A stretch of 64,000 nucleotides of DNA from Varroa destructor (taxonomy: Eukaryota; Arthropoda; Arachnida; Mesostigmata; Varroidae): positions 1,625,936 through 1,689,935 of the forward strand of contig NW_019211454.1 of NCBI RefSeq assembly GCF_002443255.2. The letters run 5' to 3'. A program made the translations under genes and the position numbers. Every line of letters begins with the position of its first letter. The stretch's first letter is position 1. Under the pieces are notes generated by a model. It was not told the origin of the DNA and searched no databases. It saw only the letters and a program-made list of their open reading frames with translations. Of this stretch, positions 51,363-61,069 are shown piece by piece.

Positions 51363-52383
51363 AACGACAACAAACACTCTCGAATGCATCTGCATCGATC
51401 CGCAGAGTCTCAGCGACGCTCAGCGAGGGTAAAGTAGAGCAAAGCAAGAGATCACACAGAGATGGAATCAATCACATCTCCACCTCTCGGCCGCGTTTCC
51501 AATCCCACTGCCGCAACAGCAGCTTGGTTTTTCCTTCGGACCTATAACCTTGCCTTGGCCATGCCTTGTCCAATTCCGTATTGAGGCCTAATAGAAACTA
51601 AGCAACGAGCAGCAGCAGAAGTAGTAAAGAAGCGAAAAAAAGAAAAACCAAGGCCAGGCAGTAGGCAGCCAGCCAACCAACCGAATGAACGCTATCTGGC
51701 CCTTGGAGATGTCTTCGTGCTGCTGCCGAAGTTGCAGCCACTGCCACAGCTTCGGTCTACCGGCAATAGCCAAGGAGAGGGAACAAGGGGAATCAATAGC
51801 ACTTCCTGCCCTTTAACATAGACACACAATGATTGGAAAAGTCTCAAACGGACAGGCATACAGATTGACTAGGTTTGAGGGCCTTCACTGGAGGAAGCTC
51901 TACCGGTCATCCGCCGTACTTCCACTTCCACCACAACAACTAGTTCTACTGCTTGTACGTACAGCCAAAGTTGCTTAGTTTCCGTTACGACGAAGCTTGT
52001 CCAAGCACACGGAGCATGATGGCCTTTTCACACTGGCTTTGCATACCATCGTCAAATTTCTAGAGGAAGGGTAGTTCCGCATTCGTTATTTTGTTCGACC
52101 TTAAATAGGGTCATGAGTACACGCACTCCTGTAACAATTAGTGATCTATCGCTCAAATAAAGCAGGCCGCTTTAAGTCACTACGACCGTTGCAATAATCG
52201 TCTGGATATTGACACCACAAAAGTGCTGCGTTTATTATTCTATTCCTAAAACCAAGTGGCATCAGACGTCGTCTTTATAAGAAACCACTATACGAAGAAA
52301 GGCACTGCTGATATGTTGGGTCAAAAAAATTGGAAAGACGCTTGTGAACAGGACACAAGTATACCAACTGGGGCGATAGGAAA

Positions 52384-52797
52384 ATGTGGGGTAACACGTT
52401 AAAACGATGTGAAGCATTGGATGCGTTCAGCGGAAAAGACCGGCATTCTATCCAGCAGCGCAAATATAGTTTTGAACCGCCGAGACATGTATCTTTTTCT
52501 CTCCTTCCTCGTACCAAAAAGGATTTTAAGAAAAAGGTAACGTTTTCCAATCAAGGACTTTTTCACCCCCAGGGGCTGTCCCAGTCGTTGCTTTTCGCGT
52601 TGCACGATAGTCGCTTGGTTTTATGCCGAGCTGCAGCCTACTCTGTCGACGTTCTTTTAGGGGTTTGCACTCAACAAATGAAAAGAGAAAGTGAAACGAA
52701 CTCGAAAAAAAGGAGAAATATACAAATCGCCTGCTCTCCCAAAGACAATGCTGCTGTTCGCATTGAGACACTTCCTACAGCCGAAGCCACGATCTGA
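52384..52797 (+). CDS. Unrecognised 137-codon frame
   Basis: The frame starts at a true ATG and ends in TGA. The peptide is basic and hydrophilic, with two Lys-rich stretches near residues 45-52 and 105-111, a short Leu/Ala-rich part between them and a Thr/Ala-rich end. No signal peptide, membrane segment or domain is visible. It is one of the longer uninterrupted ATG frames of the window, but frames of this size are expected by chance. Confidence 0.18.
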   Translation: MWGNTLKRCEALDAFSGKDRHSIQQRKYSFEPPRHVSFSLLPRTKKDFKKKVTFSNQGLFHPQGLSQSLLFALHDSRLVLCRAAAYSVDVLLGVCTQQMKRESETNSKKRRNIQIACSPKDNAAVRIETLPTAEATI

Positions 52798-53979
52798 TAA
52801 CTAGTTCTCATTGAGGGAACAAACCACGCCATCAGCGTCCCCAGTTCTTTCCTAAGCGCTTCCCTTTTTTTCGTTCATCTTTCTCTCTCGTAAGCAGCGT
52901 GCTCACGCCGAAGCTTGAGAAGTGAATAATGGTGTTCGGGCTGTGGATTGAAAAACCATTTGGTTGGCTGCGGTACTGCGACAGCACAGTTGCTTTGATA
53001 TTATGCGAAGTAGCTTGATACCCTTTGGCTATATGGTCACACAACAAATAGATGCGCTGTATCATCACGCTTACTGGCACACATGTAAGCCTGGAAGAGC
53101 TGACTTGAACACACGTGGGGTCTTACCTATCAAAGATGCTCAGTTGAAAATAGGCGAGTCTTTGGTATGGTGTAAAGCTGCTCACGTAACTTGCCATCAC
53201 CATTAGGAATAAACTGACGGTAGGCGCAAACCAGATCGAGCATGTGGACTGCTAGTTTGGATAGACGTTAGCGTATTCGGTGAAGCGTTCGTTAGCGCTG
53301 AGGGATCCGCTTATAATCAAGACTACTTTCAGATGCCGGCACAGACGGATCGGAAAATTGTGATTCTACGGTCAAAGAACTGCAGGATGTGAAAGCCATT
53401 AAACGGCGAATTTCAGAATAACAGTAAGGTTGGTTCCTACTCAGTTCAAGACCCCGATCAATAGAGCATTGTGCAGGTCACGGAGGCTGGCGTTCGTATT
53501 ATCGTCCCTGTATGGTGGGCGTAGAACGCAAGTACTCTACCCCTTTCAGTAGTAGAAGATGCGAGCGGCAAACAGTAAATAAATGAAGGTTAATGATGAT
53601 ACGGGGCAGGATTCGTCAGCTACTGGGTGGAAGTCCTTTAAGTCGAGTCTTGACGAAGGCAAGCTTACTTCCGTTGTGGGGGTTTGCCGAGATCTTGTTT
53701 TGCCTGGAGTGCCCGTTATGGTATGCTTCCTGTATTGCCATACAGTCCTGCTTGGTCGTGGTAGGCTTTCGCTATCCTACCTCTCCCAGTGTCCGGAAAC
53801 AATTTATTGGCGATTTCCGTCAAAATCCCTTGTGCCATAGTTTACTGTTACGACTGCGAGCAATAACATGTTAGTAGTAGCAGTTTTAGTAAACAATCAC
53901 GAAAAAAGCCAAAGTCCGGGTCTGGACTTTTACCTCTTCTTATGCGTATGCTTAATTTTCTGCCTGCATTTTGTGACAG
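52798..53979. other. No gene recognised; candidate intron
   Basis: Overlapping plus frames of 80-93 codons occur at 53,583-53,874 without a domain. If the next entry is an exon, its intron would end here. The stretch closes with a pyrimidine-rich segment and GTGACAG. Confidence 0.3.
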
Positions 53980-54362
53980 TGAAGTTCTGTAATTCTGGTT
54001 CCGAGGACTTGACCAAGCTAACGTACAACAAATTACTATTAGTATGTTTTACACGTAGGTATCGCAGAGACACCATTGATGTCGTATTCCTTCAGGCAGA
54101 AAATGACTTAAAAATGTATATGACGCGACTATTTTTAGACGTTAATTGCGTGATTCAAGGTCTTAAGGAAACTCAGCGATTGCAGCCCATCTTCGAAAAG
54201 CCATTTGCGGTCAAACAGCATACGCCTTTACATGGCAAATTCACGCATTCGAAAGTAACCTTTGTTATTGGTGCAAACGTCCATCGATTTTCTTTAACAA
54301 GACAGCGGACGTGTTCGTCGTTGAACTGTGTAAGGCGACTACTTCCTAGGAGATTTACGTGA
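53980..54362 (+). CDS. Best terminal-exon candidate, about 127 residues, family unknown
   Basis: The acceptor CTGCCTGCATTTTGTGACAG ends with AG at 53,978-53,979. From there one frame stays open for 126 codons to TGA at 54,360, and ATTAAA, a common variant poly(A) signal, follows at 54,439-54,444. The peptide is basic and mixed: an early K-L-T-Y-N-K-L-L-L-V segment, then T-I-D-V-V-F-L-Q-A-E-N-D-L, two Lys/Phe-rich blocks and an Arg-rich C-terminus (R-R-L-L-P-R-R-F-T). The D-V-V-F-L-Q word recalls the start of LINE endonucleases (DI-FLQE), so a mobile-element fragment is an alternative. The same frame is open further upstream to an ATG at 53,868, but that part is very hydrophobic and looks like a pyrimidine-tract intron. 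I recognise no domain. Confidence 0.33.
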
Positions 54363-54438
54363 TTCACGTGCCTCGTGGTACAATCCTCCGGAAAGCACGT
54401 CCCTCAAAGCAACTATAGCTTTTTTCAAAACTGTCTAA

Positions 54439-54444
54439 ATTAAA
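54439..54444 (+). promoter_or_regulatory. ATTAAA poly(A) signal candidate
   Basis: A variant poly(A) signal 77 bases after the stop of the preceding candidate exon. Such hexamers are frequent in AT-rich DNA. Confidence 0.25.
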
Positions 54445-55466
54445 ATATTTACTATGATTTTATGTCTTAAAGTGCTTTGCCCTTCAGGTATAGTCTTGTT
54501 TAGCCCTAATGCTTAACTCATATACGCAGAGTCAAGAACCAGCTAGTCATATAAATAGTGCTTGTGTCCTCTGATAGCTACGTTGTCAGCCAAATCAACT
54601 AAAATATAGCCATTCTTACCAAAAATCTGATAAATTCACATTGATCAGCAAACTAACAGGTGTACCTAGCCCACCAGAAAGCTATTCAACTATTTAACTG
54701 CGCTAAAATGCCTATTAGAAAATGACAGGTGGAAATAGACCTAGTAAAATTTTCGCTAAGTTTGTTTTATTGTGCTATTGGAATTTCAGTCTGATTCACA
54801 CGTTTGATCGTTCGATTTCTTGCTAACAATTTTTTTGGATAACCTCTAAATAGTTGACCTAACCCTTTCTACAATTCCTAGGAAGAAACACCAGTCCCTG
54901 ACAGCTGTTTTTAAAACGTACACCACCGAAGGACACGACTGCTTATTCCATTATACCTGTCGAGCGCAGAGCGTAGTTCGATGACCGATTAAAAATGCCG
55001 AAGAACTGTATCCGAGGTAGATGACACCTTCGGCCGAACAGGGTCTGATATATACAATTGAGGGCACAAATCCTTATGCGACAATATACATCGATCACGC
55101 GATTCCTAAACTCTTATGACTAACGAGCGTTAGAGAGGCCTCTATTTTTCACACGACTAAAAATAATAGGCCAAAAGGACGACCGACTAGTAGTCACTTG
55201 TCGATCGTACCACTGCTACTTGTCTTGTTCACATATCGGTGACCTAACGGAGCCGATTTGACATGAATACGTTAATCCTGTACCAGCGTCAGCGTTATCT
55301 CACCTCAGCCTTCACTTCTGACTGACACAAACACCGAAAGCCCACTAACTGATTGATACACCTCATCCACCAACATAATTACACAATGAAACACACGAAA
55401 AATTGATTATCATCTGCGAAGACGATGACGGAGATCACCACGATGACGCTGCAGAACGAGGTAAAT

Positions 55467-55498
<32 letters not shown>

Positions 55499-55740
55499 GA
55501 TGATGATGATGATGATAATAATAATATCAGCTGGTAAAGGACAGGCATCATGAAATGAGATACCGTGAGGAAATTTACACGTTGAACAATGCGCCCTGAT
55601 CGTCGTAGTGCTCGTGAACTGGTTATATTATTTTCTTCCGGTAAGTGCGGAATATCTTTGAGCTCACGAATAGCGTGCAGCTATCACAAATACTTCAGCA
55701 GATATTTGGGGGTGTAAGGCGCGCACGCGCTTAATGCAAG
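54445..55740. other. No gene recognised
   Basis: AT-rich to about 54,900, then mixed, with only short frames and no motif that I can name apart from the microsatellite entered separately. Confidence 0.4.
55467..55528. repeat. Compound ATG/GTG/ATG/ATA microsatellite
   Basis: About six ATG units, six GTG units, about six ATG units and then ATA units, in one block. The symmetrical order suggests spread of point changes inside an original ATG repeat. Confidence 0.92.
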
Positions 55741-56110
55741 GCACCACCTTGTGTTATCTCTGCCGGGAGTTCGCAGCGTGGCGGTTCGTCCTTAGTGCTC
55801 CAGCGCCGGCCGAGATCTGAGCGGGATGCTGCGTCGGCCCGTGGAAAGGGAACAAAAGGAAGAGTAACAGCCCTCACTCTTGGTTTGAGGGCCGGTGGCG
55901 CTCGTGGTGGTGCTGCCGCAGCAGCGCCGCCGCCGCCGCCGACACCGGTCGACCCTTACACGCCCGAGAGGTTCCTGGCGCACTCGCGAGACCTCCGCCT
56001 GCTGCTGCTGCTGCTGCTGCTGCTCCTAACCCTAATTCCCGTCGCTGCAGAAGCAGCACTCCTCCTGCTGCCGGCGCACCACCGTTCTTCCGCGCACGTC
56101 CTCTGAACTG
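55741..56110. promoter_or_regulatory. GC- and CpG-rich island, possible promoter or first exon
   Basis: This is the most GC- and CpG-rich block of the window. Both strands are open over several hundred bases because stops are rare at this composition. The plus frame encodes an Ala run, a five-Pro run and a ten-Leu run followed by T-L-I-P-V-A-A-E-A, which looks like a signal peptide core, but no suitable upstream ATG exists in that frame. The minus frame encodes Ala/Gly runs. A CpG-rich promoter or 5' exon is inference; no TATA box or clear donor was identified. Confidence 0.3.
55999..56024. repeat. (CTG)8 microsatellite
   Basis: Eight CTG units plus two bases inside the GC-rich island. It encodes a Leu run in one plus frame. 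Confidence 0.95.
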
Positions 56111-56949
56111 CGGCACAGCGACAAGACATCAAGCAAAACGACTAAACTCTCCTGCCGCCACTAGCATCGCTGCGTCCGTCTCGACAGCAGCAGCCATTGC
56201 AACCGTACTCCTCTGGTACAGGCCGGCTACGTAGACTCGGTACACGACTGTACGTGCATGCAATGACCACAAACAACACAAACATAAAGACACAAGGACG
56301 CTACATAAAAACCGGAGAAAAAGACCTCCTTCTACCGTCACTGTTAACATCATCTAGGTGATTTGCCCTGCTAGAGTTACCAAGTACCTAATACTACTTC
56401 TACCCATTAATTTTTGATAACCACTTTGTTACGTGCACATGTTAGATAACGTGCAAACACCCAACGTTTGTTGAATTCATTTCGAGGCATGCGATTTTGT
56501 GCTTACTAGCCTCCTTGTTAGAAGAGCATCAAGAAAGCCAAATATTGCTTCGCGTTTCGTAGTCAAATACCGATAAGAAGACTTTATGAACGAATCCAAT
56601 CATAAATTTATTTCGTGCTTCGAAATTGGAACGTTGGTTCCCAACATTGATAGCCGTCTGTCTGAAGCTATACTGGGACTTCTATAAATTCAAGTTTCTA
56701 TACCCAAAAGCGCGGTCCTTAAAAAATCCTACCTACGGATGAACATACGTCTGAACGGTTAAAATAATTACGTGGTACTAGAGATAATCTGTTTTTGCTA
56801 TAACTGTTGTCATATGGAATGCCGCTAAGGGGTTTGCCCGCCGTAGTACTGTGGAGCAGGGAATTTCGTAGGGCAAAGATACCTTTCATTGTCAGCTAGC
56901 ACTCAGATATTTGAGCTCTCAATATTACTTCCTTACGATGTGTTTCACC
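56111..56949. other. No gene recognised
   Basis: A minus frame of 74 codons (56,129-56,353) has a hydrophobic centre but no family. The remainder is AT-rich. Confidence 0.35.
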
Positions 56950-58290
56950 AGCGCGGACACTTCTTGGTCAAAACTTGTTTAAAGATCAAAAAGAGCCAGC
57001 GCCGTTTTAATGGAAACTTTGATGGATTCTCAATCTTTCCCCACCGGAACCTTCAATATCCTTTTAGTCATTTGTCCACCAAATTATCATTCGCTTGGTG
57101 TAAGGACATTTCCAGGTAAAACAGTCCACACTCGAATGATTGTTTTCACGAAGCCAAACGAGTTTTTGGCAGTTAACATAATTCCCGTGACGGAATTTCA
57201 TTGCTTCGAAGTCTCATATGGGCATTTACAATCTGACTCTGTCAACATGTCTCTTGAAGATCACTGATTCTTGCTGCAAATAATTTCATATCGTCGCAAA
57301 TGAGACAAAATTGTCAGCGAACAGAAGGAGATCTACTAAGGGATATCGTCTCCCTATCTTGGTCAGCAGGGCATTGATAACTATTGAGAAAAAAAGTGGA
57401 TTTGGATTATTGCGTCATGAGCTTCCCCTGTAGCTTGTCCAAACGGATTAAGCTCAGCAATTCTATTTGCGGATTCTGCCGGGACCGGAACCTTTATTCC
57501 GCCGAAGTCTGACGATGGCAGCCATCACCTCTGGTATTTCAAAAGCTCGCCTAAGGCAGTTGCGTAATATGAGCGTTTGCTGATTCTATTTGGGTGGATA
57601 AAAGAAATCTTGATCGGCTTGATTCTTAAGCTAGTTCGTGCATCCACGAAAGCTCATTGAAAGCCCACTTCAGAAACATATAGAGAAGTCGGAGTACTTC
57701 CCAATGAGGTGCCAATGTTCTGACCCAGGTGTGCGCGTCTTACGGTTCTACAGCTATTGTTAAGCCACTTTACCACGGTAGCACTGAAGATGCATTGTCG
57801 AAGGAACCAGAATCTTCGTGTGCATTGAAGTATATTCTTCTAGATCGGGTATTGAAAATTGAAGGAAGAAAGCCGAGAGCTGGCAAAAGATACTAGTAGC
57901 GTTAATTGATGACACCTAAAAGTAGCTGTATTCCCATGAAAGTATGCCTCTTGAACCTACCATATTTGCTCAATGAGGTCTGGCCGTTCTGAAATTCAAG
58001 TCGGTTCACTACCAAATCTATGACAAAAATATTAACGGAATTACCCACATGGCTTTCAAACGTTGGCATCTGAATGTCGGTCAGAAAGGTATAGCTCAGG
58101 CCGTGAAGCATGGGTAGTAAAATTAGCGTCCTCGGACCCTTCAGCTAGTAGAACTGCGTATTAAGGTCATCAGCCGACCGTAAGATTTTGTTGATTCCAT
58201 ATCGAGATGATGTTGAAGCATTTAGAAATCTTCTAGGCCATTGATGGTGTATCTTTTACGAGGTCGAAATGCACATATCAAGCGACAGTG
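56950..58290 (-). mobile_element. Decayed non-LTR retrotransposon (LINE) with endonuclease and reverse transcriptase remnants
   Basis: Reading the minus strand from high to low coordinates, the parts come in LINE order. At about 58,190-57,902 an endonuclease-like part shows S-A-D-D-L-N-T, where such enzymes have G-G-D-F/L-N, then P-T-F-E-S-H-V-G-N-S-V-N-I-F-V, where they have PT-S--G-S-ID, and K-R-H-T near its end. At about 57,545-57,478 comes P-E-V-M-A-A-I-V-R-L-R-R-N-K-G-S-G-P-G, the classic A-I--LK--KA-GPDG word just before the palm domain. At 57,420-57,300, in the same frame, follow N-P-L-F-F-S-I-V-I-N-A-L-L and, 18 codons later, F-A-D-N (57,310-57,321), the catalytic FADD box with its last Asp changed to Asn. 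Downstream come N-Y-L-Q-Q and a region spaced like the thumb. Stops and a frame change between the two domains show that it is dead. The clade is not determined. No poly(A) tail or target-site duplication was located. Confidence 0.75.
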
Positions 58291-58299
58291 CTTAGACGA

Positions 58300-58311
58300 G
58301 GGGGGGGGGGG
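58300..58311. repeat. G12 homopolymer
   Basis: Twelve G bases in a row next to the decayed retrotransposon. Confidence 0.9.
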
Positions 58312-58502
58312 CAGCATAACTAAATCGTCTTCATATAAGAGAGATCTCGTCTGCCCGGTTTATGCCACTAGAATGCGGAGGCTCCGCTAGTTTATGGCTC
58401 AACCCAAATGTCAATAACGTTTGTCTTGAGTGATACGCTGAATTGGAAAATGCTCTGCCTTTGGCTTGAGGTTTAGACACTTATTGGAGACTATATGCAG
58501 AT

Positions 58503-58528
58503 GTTCTTGTGTACCGATACACAAGAAC
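58503..58528. repeat. Perfect inverted repeat, 11-bp arms, 4-nt spacer
   Basis: GTTCTTGTGTA (58,503-58,513) pairs with TACACAAGAAC (58,518-58,528) across CCGA. Confidence 0.95.
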
Positions 58529-58766
58529 GTTCTTTTGGCACCTCTCTTCGACTCTCTGCTCATATGACACAAGGAATGCAAGGCAAGAGACAAAGTACTT
58601 TCACGGTACACTTAGGCGTAGGCGACTGAAAATTTTTTATGGTTACATCGCTGAAGGACAGTTGTCTACTTTTCCGGGTTTCGGGATTTACTCTATTCTA
58701 TGGGTCCTTTTGTCCCACTTTTTGACAAGCAACCGACATTTATATTTTGGAAACATATTTTTACAG

Positions 58767-59063
58767 GTAGTCGAGCCGGTTGAATATAAGCCTTCGAAGC
58801 TTTGTGATCTTGCGGTTTTTGTATCTGCTATGTGCACTAAAGACCAGGAGTATATCTATCGTCAAAAAACCAGCGCTCAGGATCTCGCAACTCCAGTTGC
58901 GAAGTCTGCTCAACGACCTCGATATAACAAAAGCTATCCATTTTCAAAAACTAAATTCGGTTATAGGCGGTATAGAGCAAGAAAAACGTGGTTTGCCAGG
59001 GTAGCGGACAGGCGTGCCACCTCCGCAGAATCTTCGACTTGCCTGTACTGTATTTTTCTTTAG
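58767..59063 (+). CDS. Possible terminal exon, 98 residues, with clustered poly(A) signals
   Basis: GGAAACATATTTTTACAG ends with AG at 58,765-58,766. The frame starting at 58,767 is open for 98 codons to TAG at 59,061. The peptide has a Val/Glu/Pro start (V-V-E-P-V-E-Y), a central charged part with K-D-Q-E-Y-I-Y-R-Q-K, then an Arg/Lys/Tyr-rich stretch (Y-R-R-Y-R-A-R-K-T-W) and a Cys-containing end. Sixty-eight bases after the stop, three overlapping or adjacent AATAAA hexamers begin at 59,132. This ordered set is the best-supported 3' end in the window. No domain is recognised, and another frame is also open for about 70 codons. The decayed LINE upstream would then lie in the preceding intron. 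Confidence 0.35.
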   Translation, partial: VVEPVEYKPSKLCDLAVFVSAMCTKDQEYIYRQKTSAQDLATPVAKSAQRPRYNKSYPFSKTKFGYRRYRARKTWFARVADRRATSAESSTCLYCIFL

Positions 59064-59131
59064 TACTGATATGAATAATATATTTTTTTTATGTAATATT
59101 TATACGGTGTTGTAATTTAGCTTTGTTTTAC

Positions 59132-59150
59132 AATAAACTAAATAAATAAA
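59132..59150 (+). promoter_or_regulatory. Cluster of AATAAA poly(A) signals
   Basis: AATAAA occurs at 59,132, 59,141 and 59,145, shortly after the stop of the preceding candidate exon, in an otherwise AT-rich stretch. Confidence 0.4.
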
Positions 59151-60378
59151 AGCCCAACAATAGCTTCCGCTTATTAAAGAGACAGATATAGAAATAAGCT
59201 CTGGGACATGCTAGACTGTGCTAGGATGAGTTCCTTATAATTAGGTAATTTACTTTAAGGTTTTGCCTAGAAAACAGCTATTTCAATATTTTTGGTCTTC
59301 TAACATGCCCGCATCCCGAACATGCCAAAAGGTTCGTAGCATTCATTTCCAAAACCAATATTCCCTGGGCAAAGGGCCGCGTGGCCTATATAGCCCTACC
59401 TTCTCTTCCGCATAGTTTGAACTACAGCCTATACTTCATGCTTATGAAATAGTAAAGATAAGACAAAAGGACATAAGATAGTACACTCTAAGTAATCTTG
59501 AAAGTAGTCTGGGTAGGACTGCGGGTTTCACTGAAAGTAAGACTATTATACGTATGTTCATCACATAACACTTCTTACGTGCAGCACCCATTTATATAAT
59601 TTATTACGCCGTTTCTCAAAACTACTGCTTGTCTTTTTTTTTTTTGAGATGAACGCATTGGTTCATCTAAACGTACGTAATACGTAAATGTAAACGTTGA
59701 ACCAGCTGCGTATTCCTTTCACTCCCTCGTTGTTTGAGTATTTGACGCTAGAGGTGGTCCCGTATTTATATACAGTGCATATATCAAATACCCAAATCTA
59801 CGATTATTTTTACAATATTTTAGTAGGCCTAATAGCTTATAATATATCAGTAGTGATTCGTATTACTAACACAAGCCATCTGAACAAATAACTAACAGGT
59901 GGAACACATTGTAACCAATGTCAACCACTGTGTAGTCGTATGAACATCGAGTATGATTATTATATATACCTAACGACATACTAAGCCCTGGTATCGTACT
60001 GCGAACTGCACCATGTCTCAACATTATACCCGCAATTCTTTACTCTTTCGTATTAACATCGTAAATCATATCTATTTTCATTTACTGGTAATCTGTTTTA
60101 GTTCGACTTCACAAAGTTATAATTAAACTGAACGTTGTTTTTAAAGGTTTATGAAGTTCATATGATTTCCACCACTAGCCATGAGACGTTGCAAGAGGGA
60201 CACGGTAACGAAGAATAAGACCTCCACATCAACGCATTTGTTTGAGTGCTTACGTAACGGATTTAATTAAATAACAAGCTCGACGATAAAAGGAATTGGA
60301 ATTACGACAAAAGGGAGCAGCTATTCTAGCTCTAATCATACTTATAAGCATACATATAGTTTTTCCTCGACATTTTTC
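59151..60378. other. AT-rich, no gene recognised
   Basis: Only short frames and T/A runs, including a long T run near 59,633-59,645. Confidence 0.45.
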
Positions 60379-60380
60379 AG

Positions 60381-60591
60381 AAAAACAAGTAGTAACGGTA
60401 AGTTACTGGGCTGGAAGAACCCTCAAGACTTCTTGGGAACACGCACAAATTTTGGAAGAATGCTGCCCTCCTTAAATAAAACAAGATACGAGGAGTTGCC
60501 ATCCTTTGCGTTGATGTTTGGCAGTTCACCAATAAGTTTCTTTTTCGGTGCCAATCTTGGAATTGGGATTAGTCTTATTTTTTATAAATAG
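60381..60591 (+). CDS. Possible terminal exon with C-terminal membrane segment
   Basis: CCTCGACATTTTTCAG (AG at 60,379-60,380) precedes a frame of 69 codons ending in TAG at 60,589; the first base completes a split codon. The peptide begins hydrophilic (K-T-S-S-N-G-K-L-L-G-W-K-N-P-Q-D-F), continues with a charged N-K-T-R-Y-E-E-L-P motif and ends in a hydrophobic Phe/Gly/Ile-rich segment (S-P-I-S-F-F-F-G-A-N-L-G-I-G-I-S-L-I-F) followed by Y-K. That is the outline of a small tail-anchored or inner-membrane protein. I cannot name the family. No AATAAA lies close downstream, which weakens the call. Confidence 0.3.
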
Positions 60592-61010
60592 CTAACAACT
60601 CATACCCAATACTTACCTTTCCATAGCCACTGTTATTGGGACATTCTTTGAGGGATTTATATAAGGTTGCTATACTCATGGAACCTATGTTTACGATTTA
60701 GAACTCTAGATTCATTCTGCTAGCATTAATTAGCTGCCGCAAGAAAACTATACTGAACTTCAGGCGTAGCTTGTGGTACATTACAGTTACTGTCTCCTAA
60801 TTTTCCGGCGATTTTTGCGTAGCCATTTTGAAATGAAGGCGACATAAATCTCTACCAAGTCGTATTTCATTTGTCTCGAATAGTTATAAATAACGTCACA
60901 TCCAGCTATTTTTATTGAGAGGAACGCGCTCTGCTGAGCAGCGATGACATTCTTTGCAAAGGTTACGAAACCTCTCAAATCGGACCTGCACACGCGACCC
61001 TATTCGTACG

Positions 61011-61069
61011 TTCGTTGGGAGCAGCTTCCCTTGACGACTCTTGTCGTCAAGGGAAGCTGCTCGAACGAA
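61011..61069. repeat. Long inverted repeat, 20-bp perfect core arms, 4-nt spacer
   Basis: The core arms at 61,019-61,038 and 61,043-61,062 are perfect reverse complements of 20 bases. The spacer is TCTT. After a small internal loop (GG against G), six further pairs (TTCGTT at 61,011-61,016 with AACGAA at 61,064-61,069) extend the stem to 26 pairs. The four-base loop is shorter than usual for a microRNA precursor. No gene or transposon end is visible beside it. Confidence 0.95.

Larger units (their letters stand above)
44875..52334. other. Unassigned; AT-rich then GC-balanced
   Basis: 45,050-48,900 is mostly AT-rich with short frames. 49,000-52,000 is GC-balanced with CAG/GCC-rich words (49,690-49,790) and overlapping frames of 60-129 codons; none has a recognisable domain. 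The frame ending at 50,335 from about 50,070 is protein-like in composition but has neither a clear start nor splice sites. Confidence 0.3.

Noticed and set aside
53440..53455. AGTTCAAGACCCC, similar to a tRNA B box
   Set aside because: No A box at the right distance upstream and no cloverleaf can be drawn.
58509..58766. Upstream half of the 184-codon plus frame, from the ATG at 58,509
   Set aside because: It starts inside an inverted repeat and runs into the pyrimidine tract of the acceptor at 58,766. Its hydrophobic peptide is what an intron end looks like, so only the part after the acceptor is called.
60605..60616. ATACTTACCT, the start of U1 snRNA
   Set aside because: The match stops after ten bases and no U1 stem-loops follow.
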